Shown one piece after another: positions 17,066 through 26,445 of a stretch of 64,000 bases of DNA. Source of the stretch: Spirochaetota bacterium (GTDB taxonomy: Bacteria > Spirochaetota > UBA4802 > UBA5550). Position 1 is the first letter of the stretch. Each line of letters begins with the position of its first letter. The translations under genes and the position numbers were made by a program. The notes beneath the pieces are model-generated. The model worked only from the letters and a program-made list of their open reading frames with translations. It was not told where the DNA came from and did not search any database. The DNA is taken from NCBI GenBank assembly GCA_003246895.1, contig QKCL01000009.1:61651-125650 (forward strand). The letters run 5' to 3'.

Positions 17066-18061
17066 ATGGCAAAGATGTACTATGAAGCTGATGCGGACAT
17101 CAGCTTGCTAAAAGACAAGACCATAGCTATCATCGGCTACGGAAGCCAGGGACATTCACAGGCTCAGAACCTGAGAGACAGCGGTCTGAATGTAATTGTT
17201 GCAGAAGTTGAAGGAACAGATAACTACGAACTTGCAAAATCACATAATTTTGAACCAATGACAGCCAGTGAAGCAGCACAGAAAGCTGACATGATTCAGA
17301 TACTTGCGCCTGACCACATTCAGGAAAAAATTTACAATGAAGAGATCAAACCTTACATGAACTCTTCAAAAATTCTCGTATTCTCTCACGGTTTCAACAT
17401 TCACTATGACAGAATCCAGCCGCCTGCGGACGTTGATGTAATCATGATCGCTCCAAAAGGCCCCGGACACCTTGTGAGAAGCGAATACGAAAAAGGCGGC
17501 GGAGTTCCAGGACTTATTGCCATCCACAACGATGCGACAGGAAAAGCCAAAGACTATGCACTTGCATATGCTGACGGTATAGGAGCAACAAGAGGCGGAG
17601 TAATTGAAACAACTTTCAAGGAAGAAACAGAAACTGACCTTTTCGGTGAGCAGGCTGTACTTTGCGGCGGAGCTTCAGAACTTGTTAAAGCAGGCTTCCA
17701 GACTCTTGTTAATGCAGGCTACCAGCCGGAAATCGCATACTTTGAGTGCCTTCACGAACTCAAACTGATCGTTGACCTGTTCTATCAGGGCGGACTCAGC
17801 TACATGAGATACTCTGTTTCTGACACTGCTGAATACGGTGATTACGTATCAGGCCCAAGAGTAGTAACTGATGCCACAAGGAAGGCAATGGCGGACATCC
17901 TCAAAGATATTCAGGACGGAACATTTGCAAAAAACTGGATGGATGAAAATGCAAACGGCAGACCATTCTTCACAAAGAAAAGAGCGGATGAAAAAGACCT
18001 TCAGCTTGAAAAAGTAGGTAAAGAGCTCAGAAGAATGATGAAATGGATTGATGACAAATAG
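17066..18061 (+). CDS. ilvC: Ketol-acid reductoisomerase (class I)
   Basis: 331 residues, the short class I form. N-terminal Rossmann motif [17 protein letters not shown], then the cofactor-specificity loop reading [10 protein letters not shown]-terminal knotted helical domain with the Mg-binding acidic residues in [13 protein letters not shown] and [13 protein letters not shown]. Converts acetolactate to dihydroxyisovalerate. The loop lacks the Arg/Ser residues usual for NADPH binding and carries Glu and Asp, raising the possibility of NADH use. AAGGAG precedes the ATG; a strong terminator follows at 18081. Confidence 0.95.
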   Translation: MAKMYYEADADISLLKDKTIAIIGYGSQGHSQAQNLRDSGLNVIVAEVEGTDNYELAKSHNFEPMTASEAAQKADMIQILAPDHIQEKIYNEEIKPYMNSSKILVFSHGFNIHYDRIQPPADVDVIMIAPKGPGHLVRSEYEKGGGVPGLIAIHNDATGKAKDYALAYADGIGATRGGVIETTFKEETETDLFGEQAVLCGGASELVKAGFQTLVNAGYQPEIAYFECLHELKLIVDLFYQGGLSYMRYSVSDTAEYGDYVSGPRVVTDATRKAMADILKDIQDGTFAKNWMDENANGRPFFTKKRADEKDLQLEKVGKELRRMMKWIDDK

Positions 18062-18080
18062 GAAATTCATTTAAATATAA

Positions 18081-18105
18081 GCCCTGCCTTCAGGCAGGGC
18101 TTTTT
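18081..18105 (+). terminator. Rho-independent terminator of ilvBNC
   Basis: A perfect 8-bp stem GCCCTGCC / GGCAGGGC with a TTCA tetraloop is followed by TTTTTATTT, 20 bp beyond the ilvC stop. Confidence 0.92.
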
Positions 18106-18212
18106 ATTTACATTACATAAAAAACTGCATTTTTATTTTCAGCGAAACGTCATGACGGCATTCACAAACTACTTCAAAAAAACAATCTGCAGCCTCAGAA
18201 TCAGGTAAAAAA

Positions 18213-19007
18213 ATGACCAAAACTGCTTCCACAAATCAATACATAATATTTCACAAAGACCGTATTGCTCTATACAGAACAGATGATGATACAGTCCGAT
18301 TTCCGGAAAACCTATCGGGAATTCCTTTATTGAACGCATCTGACTTCATAGAGGTTGAAAAAACGGAAGATACATGCTTCCATGCCGCAGTGATTCATGA
18401 CCATGAAGATTTTAATGAAAATTTCCGTTTCACAAAAATACGTTCACTATACAGCAGGGCTGGAGAACCACTTTTCAGCATAATAATGCATGCACATCAT
18501 CTGGCAGCATGGGACAGTAATTCAAGACACTGCGGACAATGCGGAGGCAAGACAGATTTACTGGAAAACGAAAGGGCCAGACAATGCACCACTTGCGGAA
18601 ATATTATCTACCCCTCCCCAAGCCCCGCAATTATAACATCGGTAACCAGAGGGGACAGGATTCTTCTTGCAAGGCACAGCAGATTCAGCGAGATGTTCAC
18701 AGTACTGGCCGGATATGTGAGCCCTGGTGAGACACTGGAAGAATGTGTACGCCGGGAAGTGAAGGAAGAGGTGAATATAAACATAAAGAATATCCGGTAT
18801 TTCGGAAGCCAGCCATGGGGGATTTCACAGTCACTGATGATAGGATTTACAGCTGAATACGACAGCGGAGAAATCAGTCCGGACATGGAGGAGATTATTG
18901 ATGCGGACTGGTTTTCAGCTCATAACATGCCGCCATACCCGGGGCCGCCCAGTATTGCACACAGCCTCATAGAAAATTTCATAAGAAATCATAATTATGA
19001 TAAATAA
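18213..19007 (+). CDS. nudC: NADH pyrophosphatase NudC (NAD-cap decapping family)
   Basis: 264 residues. Central zinc ribbon with two CxxC pairs (CGQCGG and CTTCGN), then a Nudix box (GYVSPGETLEECVRREVKEE) and the NudC-specific signature SQPWGISQSLM downstream. Hydrolyses NADH and other dinucleotides, and removes NAD caps from RNA in E. coli. ATG preceded by AGGTAAAA. Single gene between the ilv terminator and the 5S rRNA promoter. Confidence 0.92.
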   Translation: MTKTASTNQYIIFHKDRIALYRTDDDTVRFPENLSGIPLLNASDFIEVEKTEDTCFHAAVIHDHEDFNENFRFTKIRSLYSRAGEPLFSIIMHAHHLAAWDSNSRHCGQCGGKTDLLENERARQCTTCGNIIYPSPSPAIITSVTRGDRILLARHSRFSEMFTVLAGYVSPGETLEECVRREVKEEVNINIKNIRYFGSQPWGISQSLMIGFTAEYDSGEISPDMEEIIDADWFSAHNMPPYPGPPSIAHSLIENFIRNHNYDK

Positions 19008-19040
19008 AATTCAAAAAATCCAAAAAAAATATTTTTTTAT

Positions 19041-19069
19041 TTGACAGAAAGAGGCTGCAAAATTATAAG
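19041..19069 (+). promoter_or_regulatory. Strong promoter of the 5S rRNA gene
   Basis: TTGACA (19041-19046) and TATAAG (19064-19069) are separated by exactly 17 bp, with an A/T-tract just upstream resembling an rRNA UP element. The predicted start lies about 25 bases before mature 5S. This indicates independent transcription of the 5S gene. Confidence 0.8.
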
Positions 19070-19099
19070 TTATTTACACTTTGAAAATGATTAAATTTT

Positions 19100-19215
<116 letters not shown>

Positions 19216-19224
19216 TTAAAAATA

Positions 19225-19253
19225 AAAAAAAGACATTTATGATGTCTTTTTTT
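19225..19253 (+). terminator. Terminator of the 5S rRNA gene
   Basis: Stem AGACAT / ATGTCT, extended by flanking A and T runs (A-tract before, eight T after), nine bases after the 5S 3' end. Because both flanks are A/T runs it could act in both directions. Confidence 0.82.
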
Positions 19254-19289
19254 TATTTTCAGACCTTTCATTTTTAATAGTTCTGACAA

Positions 19290-20210
19290 ATGCTGAAAAT
19301 AAAAGAATTAACCATAGAGAACCCCATACTGCTTGCCCCGATTGCGGGCTATACAGACTCCCCTTTCCGAAAAATATGCATGACAGAAAAATGCGGACTT
19401 TCAGTTACCGAGCTCATAAGTGCGGAAGGAATCGTCAGAAAAAACAGAAAAACCCTGGAAATGCTTAAATTCACTGAAGAAGAGCGGCCCATATCGATTC
19501 AGATATTCGGAAAAGATCCCTATGTAATGGCCGATGCGGCACAAATCGTTGAGAATTACAAACCCGATCTCATTGACATAAATCTCGGCTGCCCTGCCAG
19601 AAAGGTATGCAATTCCGGCAGCGGTGCAGCACTTTCAAGAGACCCCGCACGTATTGAGTCCATAGCATCTGAAATTGTAAAAAAATGCACAATACCTGTT
19701 ACAGCGAAAATAAGAACAGGCTGGGACGATGGAAACAAAAACTACATGGATGTTGTGAAGGCCCTTGAAAACAGCGGAATTTCAATGATAGCGGTACATG
19801 GAAGAACTAGGGCACAGATGTATTCCGGCAGAGCGGACTGGAGCATAATTGAGGATATAAAAAAACATTCATCTGTTCCTGTAATCGGAAACGGAGACAT
19901 CACCTCGCATGAAATGGCTTTTGAAAAAATAAATGAAACCGGCGTTGACGGAGTCATGATAGGAAGAGGAGCCATGGGCAATCCCTGGATTTTCAGCGGT
20001 AAAACACCCGGTATTGAGGAAATTATTGAAATGATATCTCTCCACATAGACCTCATGACCGCTGAATACGGAGAATACGGGATCAGACTAATGAGGAAAC
20101 ATATAGCAAGCTACATACACGGTTTCAGAAACTCGGCAAAAATCAGGCAGGAGATAATGCACCACGACTCAAAGAGGGGAATAATGGAAAGCCTGAAAGA
20201 ACTTGCCTGA
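19290..20210 (+). CDS. tRNA-dihydrouridine synthase (DusB-like)
   Basis: 306-residue FMN-dependent TIM barrel. Motifs: LAPIAGYTDSPFR near the N-terminus, INLGCPARKVCNSGSGAAL with the catalytic Cys, VTAKIRTGWDD, AVHGRTRAQMYSG, and GVMIGRGAMGNPWIF for FMN phosphate binding. Reduces specific uridines in tRNA D-loops. Slightly shorter than E. coli DusB. No strong ribosome binding site is visible before the ATG. Lies directly after the 5S terminator. Confidence 0.92.
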   Translation: MLKIKELTIENPILLAPIAGYTDSPFRKICMTEKCGLSVTELISAEGIVRKNRKTLEMLKFTEEERPISIQIFGKDPYVMADAAQIVENYKPDLIDINLGCPARKVCNSGSGAALSRDPARIESIASEIVKKCTIPVTAKIRTGWDDGNKNYMDVVKALENSGISMIAVHGRTRAQMYSGRADWSIIEDIKKHSSVPVIGNGDITSHEMAFEKINETGVDGVMIGRGAMGNPWIFSGKTPGIEEIIEMISLHIDLMTAEYGEYGIRLMRKHIASYIHGFRNSAKIRQEIMHHDSKRGIMESLKELA

Positions 20211-20289
20211 CGGTTACACATGTCCCTTAAAACCGCAGCATCTTACACATACCTCTTAAAAACCGGCACTTTCAGCAACTTAAAACGTT

Positions 20290-20335
20290 AACTGCTGGTT
20301 TCATCAGATGTTGTGTCACAGGTGATGCAGTTTTT
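20290..20335 (+). terminator. Weak hairpin with T-run after the dihydrouridine synthase
   Basis: Nested inverted repeats AACTG...CAGTT (290-294 with 328-332 of the 20 kb block) and CATCA...TGATG (302-306 with 323-327) end in a T5 run. The 7-nt internal bulge makes it weak. It lies in the 198-bp gap before ribBA, where no FMN riboswitch was recognised. Confidence 0.3.
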
Positions 20336-20408
20336 AGAAGTCCCCTTAAAAAATATTTGAAATTTTAATAATAAAACAAATGCTGACAGCATATAACATG
20401 GAGGCAAC

Positions 20409-21635
20409 ATGAATTCCAGCACAATCCCGGAAGTTATAGATGAAATAAGAAACGGCAGGATGATCATCCTCGTTGACAATGAAGACAGGGAAAATGAAGG
20501 AGATCTTGTCATTGCTGCGGAGCACTGCACCCCTGAAACGATAAATTTCATGGCCACATACGGCCGGGGGCTCATCTGCGCCCCCCTTACACAGGAAAGA
20601 TCAAAAGAACTGGGCCTGAACCTCATGGTTGAAGACAACACCGACATGTACAGAACGGCCTTTACTGTATCTGTGGACGCAAAGAAGGACACAACAACCG
20701 GAATCTCGGCACATGACCGTGCAGCCACAGTAAAAGCTCTCATAGACAGTTCCACAATACCCGAAGACCTGCGAAGACCGGGCCACATATTCCCGCTTAC
20801 CGCAAAAAAAGGGGGAGTCCTTGTACGTGCAGGCCACACAGAGGGAGCGGTTGACCTTCCACGACTGGCCGGTTTAAGACCAGCGGGTGTAATCTGTGAA
20901 ATACTGAATGAAGACGGAACAATGGCAAGACGCCCGGATCTGGACAAATTCGCCAAAAAACATAACCTGAAAATCGCTACAATAGAAGACCTCATAAAAT
21001 ACAGACAGCACAAGGAAAGGCTCGTAAAAAGAGTTTCCGAGGCAGACATGCCAACAGATTACGGCAGCTTCAGAATATACGCGTACGAAACAGAAGTGGG
21101 CGATGAAACGCACATAGCACTCGTCAAGGGCAGCATTGAAGGAAAACAGAATGTGCCGGTAAGGGTTCATTCCGAATGCCTCACCGGTGATGTATTCGGC
21201 TCAAGAAGATGCGACTGCGGTTCACAGCTCCACAAAGCCATGGAGTACATAGAGAATGAAGGGTACGGAGTGATTCTTTACCTGAGGCAGGAGGGACGCG
21301 GCATTGGTCTTGGAAACAAGATAAAGGCATACCACCTCCAGGACAGGGGTATGGATACTGTCGAGGCCAACATTGAGCTTGGATTTCCGCCGGACCTCAG
21401 AAACTACGGGATAGGCGCCCAGATTCTTGTGGACCTTGGCCTGAACAAAATCAGGCTCATGACAAACAATCCGAAAAAAATAATCGGTATTGAAGGATAC
21501 GGACTTGAAGTAACAGGAAGAATACCCATTGAAATAATTCCGGGCCATGAGAACAAATTCTATCTTGAAACCAAAAGGGACCGAATGGGCCACCTCATAA
21601 TGAACAGCGGCTCCGAAGACAGGGAGAAGGAATGA
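20409..21635 (+). CDS. ribBA: Bifunctional DHBP synthase / GTP cyclohydrolase II
   Basis: 408 residues fusing RibB (about 1-200) and RibA (about 205-400). RibB motifs: [13 protein letters not shown] and the [13 protein letters not shown] loop. RibA motifs: [20 protein letters not shown] with the three zinc-binding cysteines, [12 protein letters not shown], and [11 protein letters not shown] near the catalytic Arg/Tyr. Supplies both branches of riboflavin synthesis. The TGA stop overlaps the ATG of the next gene (ATGA), coupling it to a regulator. GGAGG lies before the ATG. Confidence 0.96.
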   Translation: MNSSTIPEVIDEIRNGRMIILVDNEDRENEGDLVIAAEHCTPETINFMATYGRGLICAPLTQERSKELGLNLMVEDNTDMYRTAFTVSVDAKKDTTTGISAHDRAATVKALIDSSTIPEDLRRPGHIFPLTAKKGGVLVRAGHTEGAVDLPRLAGLRPAGVICEILNEDGTMARRPDLDKFAKKHNLKIATIEDLIKYRQHKERLVKRVSEADMPTDYGSFRIYAYETEVGDETHIALVKGSIEGKQNVPVRVHSECLTGDVFGSRRCDCGSQLHKAMEYIENEGYGVILYLRQEGRGIGLGNKIKAYHLQDRGMDTVEANIELGFPPDLRNYGIGAQILVDLGLNKIRLMTNNPKKIIGIEGYGLEVTGRIPIEIIPGHENKFYLETKRDRMGHLIMNSGSEDREKE

Positions 21636-22564
21636 CAAACACCGAAAAAAATCCAGAAACAGTTCTCATCGTAGATGATGAGGAGATAATAAGAATTACC
21701 CTTCAGAAAAAACTTTCAAGGTCAGGGTACAATGTCATCTCCTTCGAAAAGGCAGAGGACGTACTTATTTATTTGAAAAACAGTACCACAAAGCCGGACA
21801 TGATCATTGCAGATATTAAGCTTAGAAAGATGGACGGCATTGAACTGTTAAGAAGGATAAACAGCTCCGAAGAACCGATACCGGTTCTCATCATAAGCGG
21901 CCACGGAAATGTTGAGGATGCAATAAAAGCTCTTAGATACGGAGCCAGCGACTATATCAGAAAACCCTTTGACATAAACGCCCTCACCTCTTCCGTGAGA
22001 TCCATTCTGAAGATGAAGCAGGAGAAGAACCTTTCCGAAACAATAGGCCAGTTCAAGGAGTACGAAAAGGCCGTGTTTGTTATTCCAAATGACAAGGATA
22101 TCATAAATACAATCTCCTTCAACCTCACAAAGGACCTTGTTTCAGCAGGACTGTTTAATGCAACCACAGCGGAAAATATCGCCCTTTCACTGAAAGAGGC
22201 GATTACAAACGCCATGTTTCACGGCAACCTGGGAATTGACTCATCCCTGAGAAACGAAGGGGGAATGAAAGAATTTAATGAGGAGATCGAAAAGAGACTT
22301 AAAGAGGACAAATACAGGGACAGGAAAGTCAAAATAACCTATGAACTTACACCGGAATTTGTCTCATACAAAATAGAAGATGAAGGAGATGGTTTTAACT
22401 TCAAAAACCTTCCCGACCCCAGGGATCCGGAAAACTTCTTCAAGAACAGCGGAAGAGGACTTCTCATAGTCCAGATTCACATGGATGAGGTATCCTGGAA
22501 AAACAACGGCAATACAATTAAAATGAAAAAATATAAAAAATGCAGAGAACCCAGGGAGGAATAA
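21632..22564 (+). CDS. Receiver domain fused to anti-sigma-type ATPase domain
   Basis: 310 residues. N-terminal receiver domain with the acidic pair in IVDDEEIIR, phosphoacceptor D61 ([12 protein letters not shown]), and Lys in YIRKPF. C-terminal HATPase_c_2 (RsbW-like) domain from about residue 165: N box [15 protein letters not shown]1 [11 protein letters not shown]2 SGRGLLIVQ. Such fusions act as switch proteins in partner-switching or as stand-alone kinases/anti-sigma factors. Overlaps ribBA by 4 bp and mtnA by 1 bp. No cognate sensor kinase or sigma factor lies adjacent. Confidence 0.85.
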   Translation: MTNTEKNPETVLIVDDEEIIRITLQKKLSRSGYNVISFEKAEDVLIYLKNSTTKPDMIIADIKLRKMDGIELLRRINSSEEPIPVLIISGHGNVEDAIKALRYGASDYIRKPFDINALTSSVRSILKMKQEKNLSETIGQFKEYEKAVFVIPNDKDIINTISFNLTKDLVSAGLFNATTAENIALSLKEAITNAMFHGNLGIDSSLRNEGGMKEFNEEIEKRLKEDKYRDRKVKITYELTPEFVSYKIEDEGDGFNFKNLPDPRDPENFFKNSGRGLLIVQIHMDEVSWKNNGNTIKMKKYKKCREPREE

Positions 22565-23595
22565 TGTACTACACCATAAAATGGAACGGAGATTCAGTGT
22601 CTATACTCGACCAGAGGCTCCTGCCCCTGAAAGAGGAATACCATACATACACGGACTTTCAGTCTGTTGCAGATTCCATTACATATATGGAAACCAGAGG
22701 AGCTCCTGCCATAGGCATCACTGCAGCCATGGGAATTGCACTTGCAGCAAAGAAGTCACAGGCAAAGAACAGCAATGAGCTGAAAACTGAACTGGAGAAA
22801 GTCCTTGAAATATTTGCAGGAACCCGCCCCACAGCAGTTAACCTTTTCTGGACAATAAACAGAATGAGGGAACTCATAAACGGAAACAGCGACATGGCAA
22901 TTCTGAAGGAGGTTCTCGAGAAGGAGGCCCTTGCAATCTACGATGAAGACATTCAGGCAAACCGTCAGATGGGGAAAAACGGAAGCCGGTTTCTCGAAGA
23001 CGGGGATACTGTAATGACCCACTGCAACGCAGGCGCACTTGCAACAGGCGGCTACGGCACAGCCCTCGGCGTAATCAGAGCTGCCGTTGAGGAAGGCAAA
23101 AAAATAGAAGTCATCGCATGCGAAACACGTCCATACCTTCAGGGAGCAAGGCTGACCACATGGGAACTTCTCAAGGACCAGATACCGGTAACACTCATCA
23201 CAGACAATATGTCAGGTCATTTCATGAAAGAAGGCAGGATAAACAAGATAGTTGTAGGTGCGGACCGCGTTGCAAAAAACGGTGATACAGCCAATAAAAT
23301 CGGCACATACACCCATTCTGTCCTTGCAAAGGAGCATGGCATACCGTTTTATATTGCAGCTCCACTTTCCACTCTTGACCCGGAAACAGAAACAGGAAAT
23401 GACATTGTCATTGAAGAGAGAAGTATTGATGAAGTGGCATTTATCAAGGGAGTACAGATTGCTCCGGAAGGGGTAAAGATACTGAATCCTTCATTTGACG
23501 TTACTCCGGCGGGAAACATCTCGGCAATAATAACAGAGAAGGGAGTAATTGAACATCCCGGAGGAAAGGGCATAATGGAGATATACAGCAAATAA
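22564..23595 (+). CDS. mtnA: Methylthioribose-1-phosphate isomerase
   Basis: 343 residues of the eIF2B-like sugar isomerase family. N-terminus IKWNGDSVSILDQRLLP and METRGAPAIGITAA are typical; the catalytic Cys lies in MTHCNAGALATGGYGTA and the Asp in VGADRVAKNGDTANK. Converts methylthioribose-1-P to methylthioribulose-1-P in methionine salvage. The ATG at 22564, with AGGGAGG four bases upstream, overlaps the preceding stop (TAATG); an upstream in-frame start at 22540 is less likely. A bidirectional terminator follows. Confidence 0.94.
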   Translation: MYYTIKWNGDSVSILDQRLLPLKEEYHTYTDFQSVADSITYMETRGAPAIGITAAMGIALAAKKSQAKNSNELKTELEKVLEIFAGTRPTAVNLFWTINRMRELINGNSDMAILKEVLEKEALAIYDEDIQANRQMGKNGSRFLEDGDTVMTHCNAGALATGGYGTALGVIRAAVEEGKKIEVIACETRPYLQGARLTTWELLKDQIPVTLITDNMSGHFMKEGRINKIVVGADRVAKNGDTANKIGTYTHSVLAKEHGIPFYIAAPLSTLDPETETGNDIVIEERSIDEVAFIKGVQIAPEGVKILNPSFDVTPAGNISAIITEKGVIEHPGGKGIMEIYSK

Positions 23596-23596
23596 A

Positions 23597-23630
23597 TAAA
23601 AAAGCCTCCCTGAAAAAGGGGGGCTTTTTT
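23597..23630. terminator. Bidirectional terminator between mtnA and prepilin peptidase
   Basis: A-run, 7-bp stem GCCTCCC / GGGGGGC (one T-G wobble), 7-nt loop, then T6. Read from either strand it has a stem followed by T-rich sequence, and the two flanking genes converge on it. Confidence 0.9.
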
Positions 23631-24387
23631 ATAGAAAAGAAAAATAGGCAAGGAGCATAAAGCTCCCCCATAATTCCGTCACAATAAACCCAAGTGCAAT
23701 AAACGGCGCAAATGGTATCTTCAGTTTCATGTTTCTTTTCCCCTTAAGAAGAGCTATGATCACACCGATGACTGCTCCGGAAACCAGAGTTGTTTCAAGA
23801 AACACAATGGACATGTTGAATCCGAAATAAGCGCCGGCAATGGACATTAACTTCAGGTCACCTCCACCGAAGGCACCGGCAAAAACAAACATGACGAGTG
23901 CCATAAAAAGAAACACAAGAAGAAAGCCGTAGAGGTTATCAAGATACTGCCCCCTTTCAATTACAGGGTACACAACAAGAAGCAGAAGCACAAGCAGAAG
24001 CGTATCCGGAATAATCATTGAATGGAAGTCCACAATGGAAATGCATATGAGCACAAAAAAAATGAAGGTTATTATTGCAAAGTGAATGGTCAGTCCGTTA
24101 TGGAACAGTGCAGCCATTGCAGTAAGGCCGTAGACCGCTTCCCAGATGGGGTATGCAGGAGAGATTCTTCCCCCGCATTCACTGCATCTGCCCCTTGCAA
24201 AAAGAAATCCAAGCACCGGAACAAGATATATGATGCCGATATTTTTACCGCACAGCGGGCACTTTGACCTTCCCGCAAGGGCTCTGAACCTGTCCCTGTC
24301 GACCTGGCCTGTATGATACTTTATGGCCAGTGTATAGAAAAAACTTCCCAATAATGTTCCCGCAATAAATACTATAAGATAATTCAT
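23629..24387 (-). CDS. Prepilin leader peptidase (A24 family)
   Basis: 252 residues with about seven membrane segments. The cytoplasmic loop near residue 45 holds two CxxC pairs (CPLCGK and CSECGG), as in bifunctional prepilin peptidases/N-methyltransferases. Catalytic aspartates: VDFHSMIIPD and GGGDLKLM. Cleaves leader peptides of type IV pilins or type II secretion pseudopilins. No pilin gene is in the window. The ATG follows the upstream barrel gene's TAG by three bases, so it could belong to that operon. Confidence 0.92.
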   Translation of the reverse strand: MNYLIVFIAGTLLGSFFYTLAIKYHTGQVDRDRFRALAGRSKCPLCGKNIGIIYLVPVLGFLFARGRCSECGGRISPAYPIWEAVYGLTAMAALFHNGLTIHFAIITFIFFVLICISIVDFHSMIIPDTLLLVLLLLVVYPVIERGQYLDNLYGFLLVFLFMALVMFVFAGAFGGGDLKLMSIAGAYFGFNMSIVFLETTLVSGAVIGVIIALLKGKRNMKLKIPFAPFIALGFIVTELWGSFMLLAYFSFL

Positions 24388-24390
24388 CCC

Positions 24391-25110
24391 CTAAAAAAGC
24401 CTCACCCTGTAATCGATTCCAGCCAGAATTTCGTATCCCGTCATCTGCGTATCCGCCTTTGACAGTTCATCTGTACTCTCACTTCGTATTGTTTTGCCCA
24501 TGTAGCTTATCATTTCGATGGAGAGAGAGATGTTTTTACCCATTCTGCTTCTTGCACCGATCTTGAACTGGGCTCCCCCCATGAAGGATTCATATGTATT
24601 GCTTTCACTTCCCAGGGAAGAGAGAGCCCCGGGGTTTGACTGGGTAATTTTTATATTCGAGTATGTAAAATTTATTCCGCCTGCAAAATAGACAAGGTTG
24701 TCATTATCATACTTAAGGGCAAAACCTATGAATACCGGAAACGTATGCCTTGTTACTGACATTTCCAGTTTATTATCCGTAAAGGTGGGAGTGCTGATCT
24801 CCCCCTGAGGTTTAAGAAACATGAAGGAGCTGTACTCCCATCCGATACTGAAATACATATGTTCATGAATATATGATATCCCCGCTGACAGAACGGGCAT
24901 GTAGAAACTCTCCATCTCCGTAACATCTGTACCCGCAGTTGCTTTCTCCACAGCCCTCATTTCAGCATTGAGGTAATCGATGCTGTTCTTTACCAGTCCC
25001 CTGTCATCTGCGGCGCCGGCCATGATTGACATTGAAAGCTCTCCCGCTGTAAGCGAAACAGCGGCACACAGAACAATTGCCATGGAGGTTACTACCCTGA
25101 ATAGTTTCAT
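24391..25110 (-). CDS. Outer-membrane beta-barrel protein (third of tandem set)
   Basis: 239 residues. Signal peptide (MKLFRVVTSMAIVLCAAVSLTAG) then a barrel-like pattern: YFAGGINFTYSNIKI, FKIGARSRMGKNISLSIEMISYMG, and a C-terminal strand ending in YRVRLF with terminal Phe, the classic BAM recognition ending. The ATG overlaps the preceding stop (TGATG). No function can be assigned. Confidence 0.7.
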   Translation of the reverse strand: MKLFRVVTSMAIVLCAAVSLTAGELSMSIMAGAADDRGLVKNSIDYLNAEMRAVEKATAGTDVTEMESFYMPVLSAGISYIHEHMYFSIGWEYSSFMFLKPQGEISTPTFTDNKLEMSVTRHTFPVFIGFALKYDNDNLVYFAGGINFTYSNIKITQSNPGALSSLGSESNTYESFMGGAQFKIGARSRMGKNISLSIEMISYMGKTIRSESTDELSKADTQMTGYEILAGIDYRVRLF

Positions 25111-25817
25111 CAGAACCCGAACCTCCTGGTGAGTCCAAGGAGAAGTCGGAACGAAGTAAAATCAAGCCTTGTGTAGTCGCCCCCGTTTTCAATGAGCCGG
25201 GACTCCCCCCTCATATACTGAACAGTTGCAATGTAGTCAACGGTTTCAGAAAGCCTGTATTCACATGAAAACTCGGCAATGAGCGGGAAACCGTATCCAA
25301 GAAACATTGCGCTGTTATCAATCGTTGCAGATGAGAAACTGTTCATGTAGAGGCCGTATGCAAAGGCAAAGCCTGCCCCCAGGGAAAGTCTGATCTCCTT
25401 CCAGAACTCCATATGTATACCGAGAATGAACGGGATCTCTCCCCACATCATTGTATATTTCACATCCACCACCTCAGTACCGGCCTGGTTCAGGGTTTTC
25501 CCCTTGCCGCCATAAATGGAGTATACTCCGGAAATACCTGTCTTGAAATATATGCCTTCACCGAAACTTCTGTACCCCAGAGAGAGTACCGCACCCACTG
25601 GTTTTTCAACTGTTGCCGTTGATCCCGTGCCGTCTGAACGGTTAATGTCATTTATTCCGTCACTGTTTCCCATGTTTTCATACTGCCAGCCTGTATGCAT
25701 TGAACCGCCGATTTCAGGCGCGTAACCAAGCTGAAGTGAAACGGAATTCCCCGAAGCCCGGAGTACCGCGCAGGGCATGATCATTAGAAGTAATATCATC
25801 TGCAGTGCTCTCTTCAT
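25110..25817 (-). CDS. Outer-membrane beta-barrel protein (second of tandem set)
   Basis: 235 residues. Signal peptide MKRALQMILLLMIMPCAVLRASG, followed by strands such as VSLQLGYAPEIGGS, FILGIHMEFWKEIRLSLGAGFAFAYG and a terminal strand RLLLGLTRRFGF ending in Phe. Overlaps the preceding gene by four bases (ATGA) and the next by one. Similar architecture to its two neighbours suggests an old tandem duplication, though the sequences have diverged strongly. Confidence 0.7.
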   Translation of the reverse strand: MKRALQMILLLMIMPCAVLRASGNSVSLQLGYAPEIGGSMHTGWQYENMGNSDGINDINRSDGTGSTATVEKPVGAVLSLGYRSFGEGIYFKTGISGVYSIYGGKGKTLNQAGTEVVDVKYTMMWGEIPFILGIHMEFWKEIRLSLGAGFAFAYGLYMNSFSSATIDNSAMFLGYGFPLIAEFSCEYRLSETVDYIATVQYMRGESRLIENGGDYTRLDFTSFRLLLGLTRRFGF

Positions 25818-26437
25818 AGTTCACCGAACCTGTAGGTAAGCCCCATGCGGAAGCGGCTTCCGCTGTAGTCCACAGTATAATCATCATAGGTTGCACCCGA
25901 TGAGGCTGCGGGAGATCCGGTACAGCTCAGGTATTCCCATTCAAATAAAAGAGTCACATCCACAAAGAGGCTGTACTCAAGGCCTGCGATTATTCCGAAC
26001 CCGAAGAGCTGTTCACTGAGAGTTTCACGGCCCGAAGAGGTCTTAACCCTGCCCATGGAAAATATATATGAGCCTCCTCCGCCGATATAGATTTCACCGA
26101 AATCCCTTATTGGAAACCTCAGGCCCGCATAAACAGGCACCTCTATAAAGTAAACTACGGTCTGCTCAATATTATAGACCGAAGATGACACCCTCCCCTT
26201 TTCAAAGGGGTATGAGAACTCTGCGCCGGTTCTGATAAAGAATGCGCTCATGTCGAGTTTAAAAAGAACACCCGGTGCGGCATTCTGCTGAACATCTCCC
26301 TCTATGCCCCTTCGGTCGTTCATGTTCCCCACATCGTACTGGTAACCTGCGGTAATGCCGGTTTTTACCTGGGCAAAAAGAGGGACAGCAGAAAAAGTAA
26401 TGTACAGAATTGATGTAATTATGCTTAATTTTCTCAT
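25814..26437 (-). CDS. Outer-membrane beta-barrel protein (first of tandem set)
   Basis: 207 residues from the ATG at 26437. Signal peptide MRKLSIITSILYITFSAVPLFAQ, then barrel strands (VKTGITAGYQYDVG, IYIGGGGSYIFSMG, FGIIAGLEYSLFVDVTLLFEWEYL) and a C-terminal FRMGLTYRFGEL. The frame is open 26 codons upstream, but that stretch contains the promoter and palindromic operator at 26446-26493. No strong ribosome binding site is seen. First gene of a coupled four-gene unit ending with the prepilin peptidase. Confidence 0.7.
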   Translation of the reverse strand: MRKLSIITSILYITFSAVPLFAQVKTGITAGYQYDVGNMNDRRGIEGDVQQNAAPGVLFKLDMSAFFIRTGAEFSYPFEKGRVSSSVYNIEQTVVYFIEVPVYAGLRFPIRDFGEIYIGGGGSYIFSMGRVKTSSGRETLSEQLFGFGIIAGLEYSLFVDVTLLFEWEYLSCTGSPAASSGATYDDYTVDYSGSRFRMGLTYRFGEL

Positions 26438-26445
26438 AGATACCG

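Noticed and set aside
20211..20408. FMN riboswitch ahead of ribBA
   Set aside because: The conserved RFN core elements were not found; only a weak hairpin with a short T-run is present.
20288..21049. 253-codon minus-strand frame opposite ribBA
   Set aside because: Ser/Arg-rich composition without domain features, fully antisense to a well-supported bifunctional enzyme.
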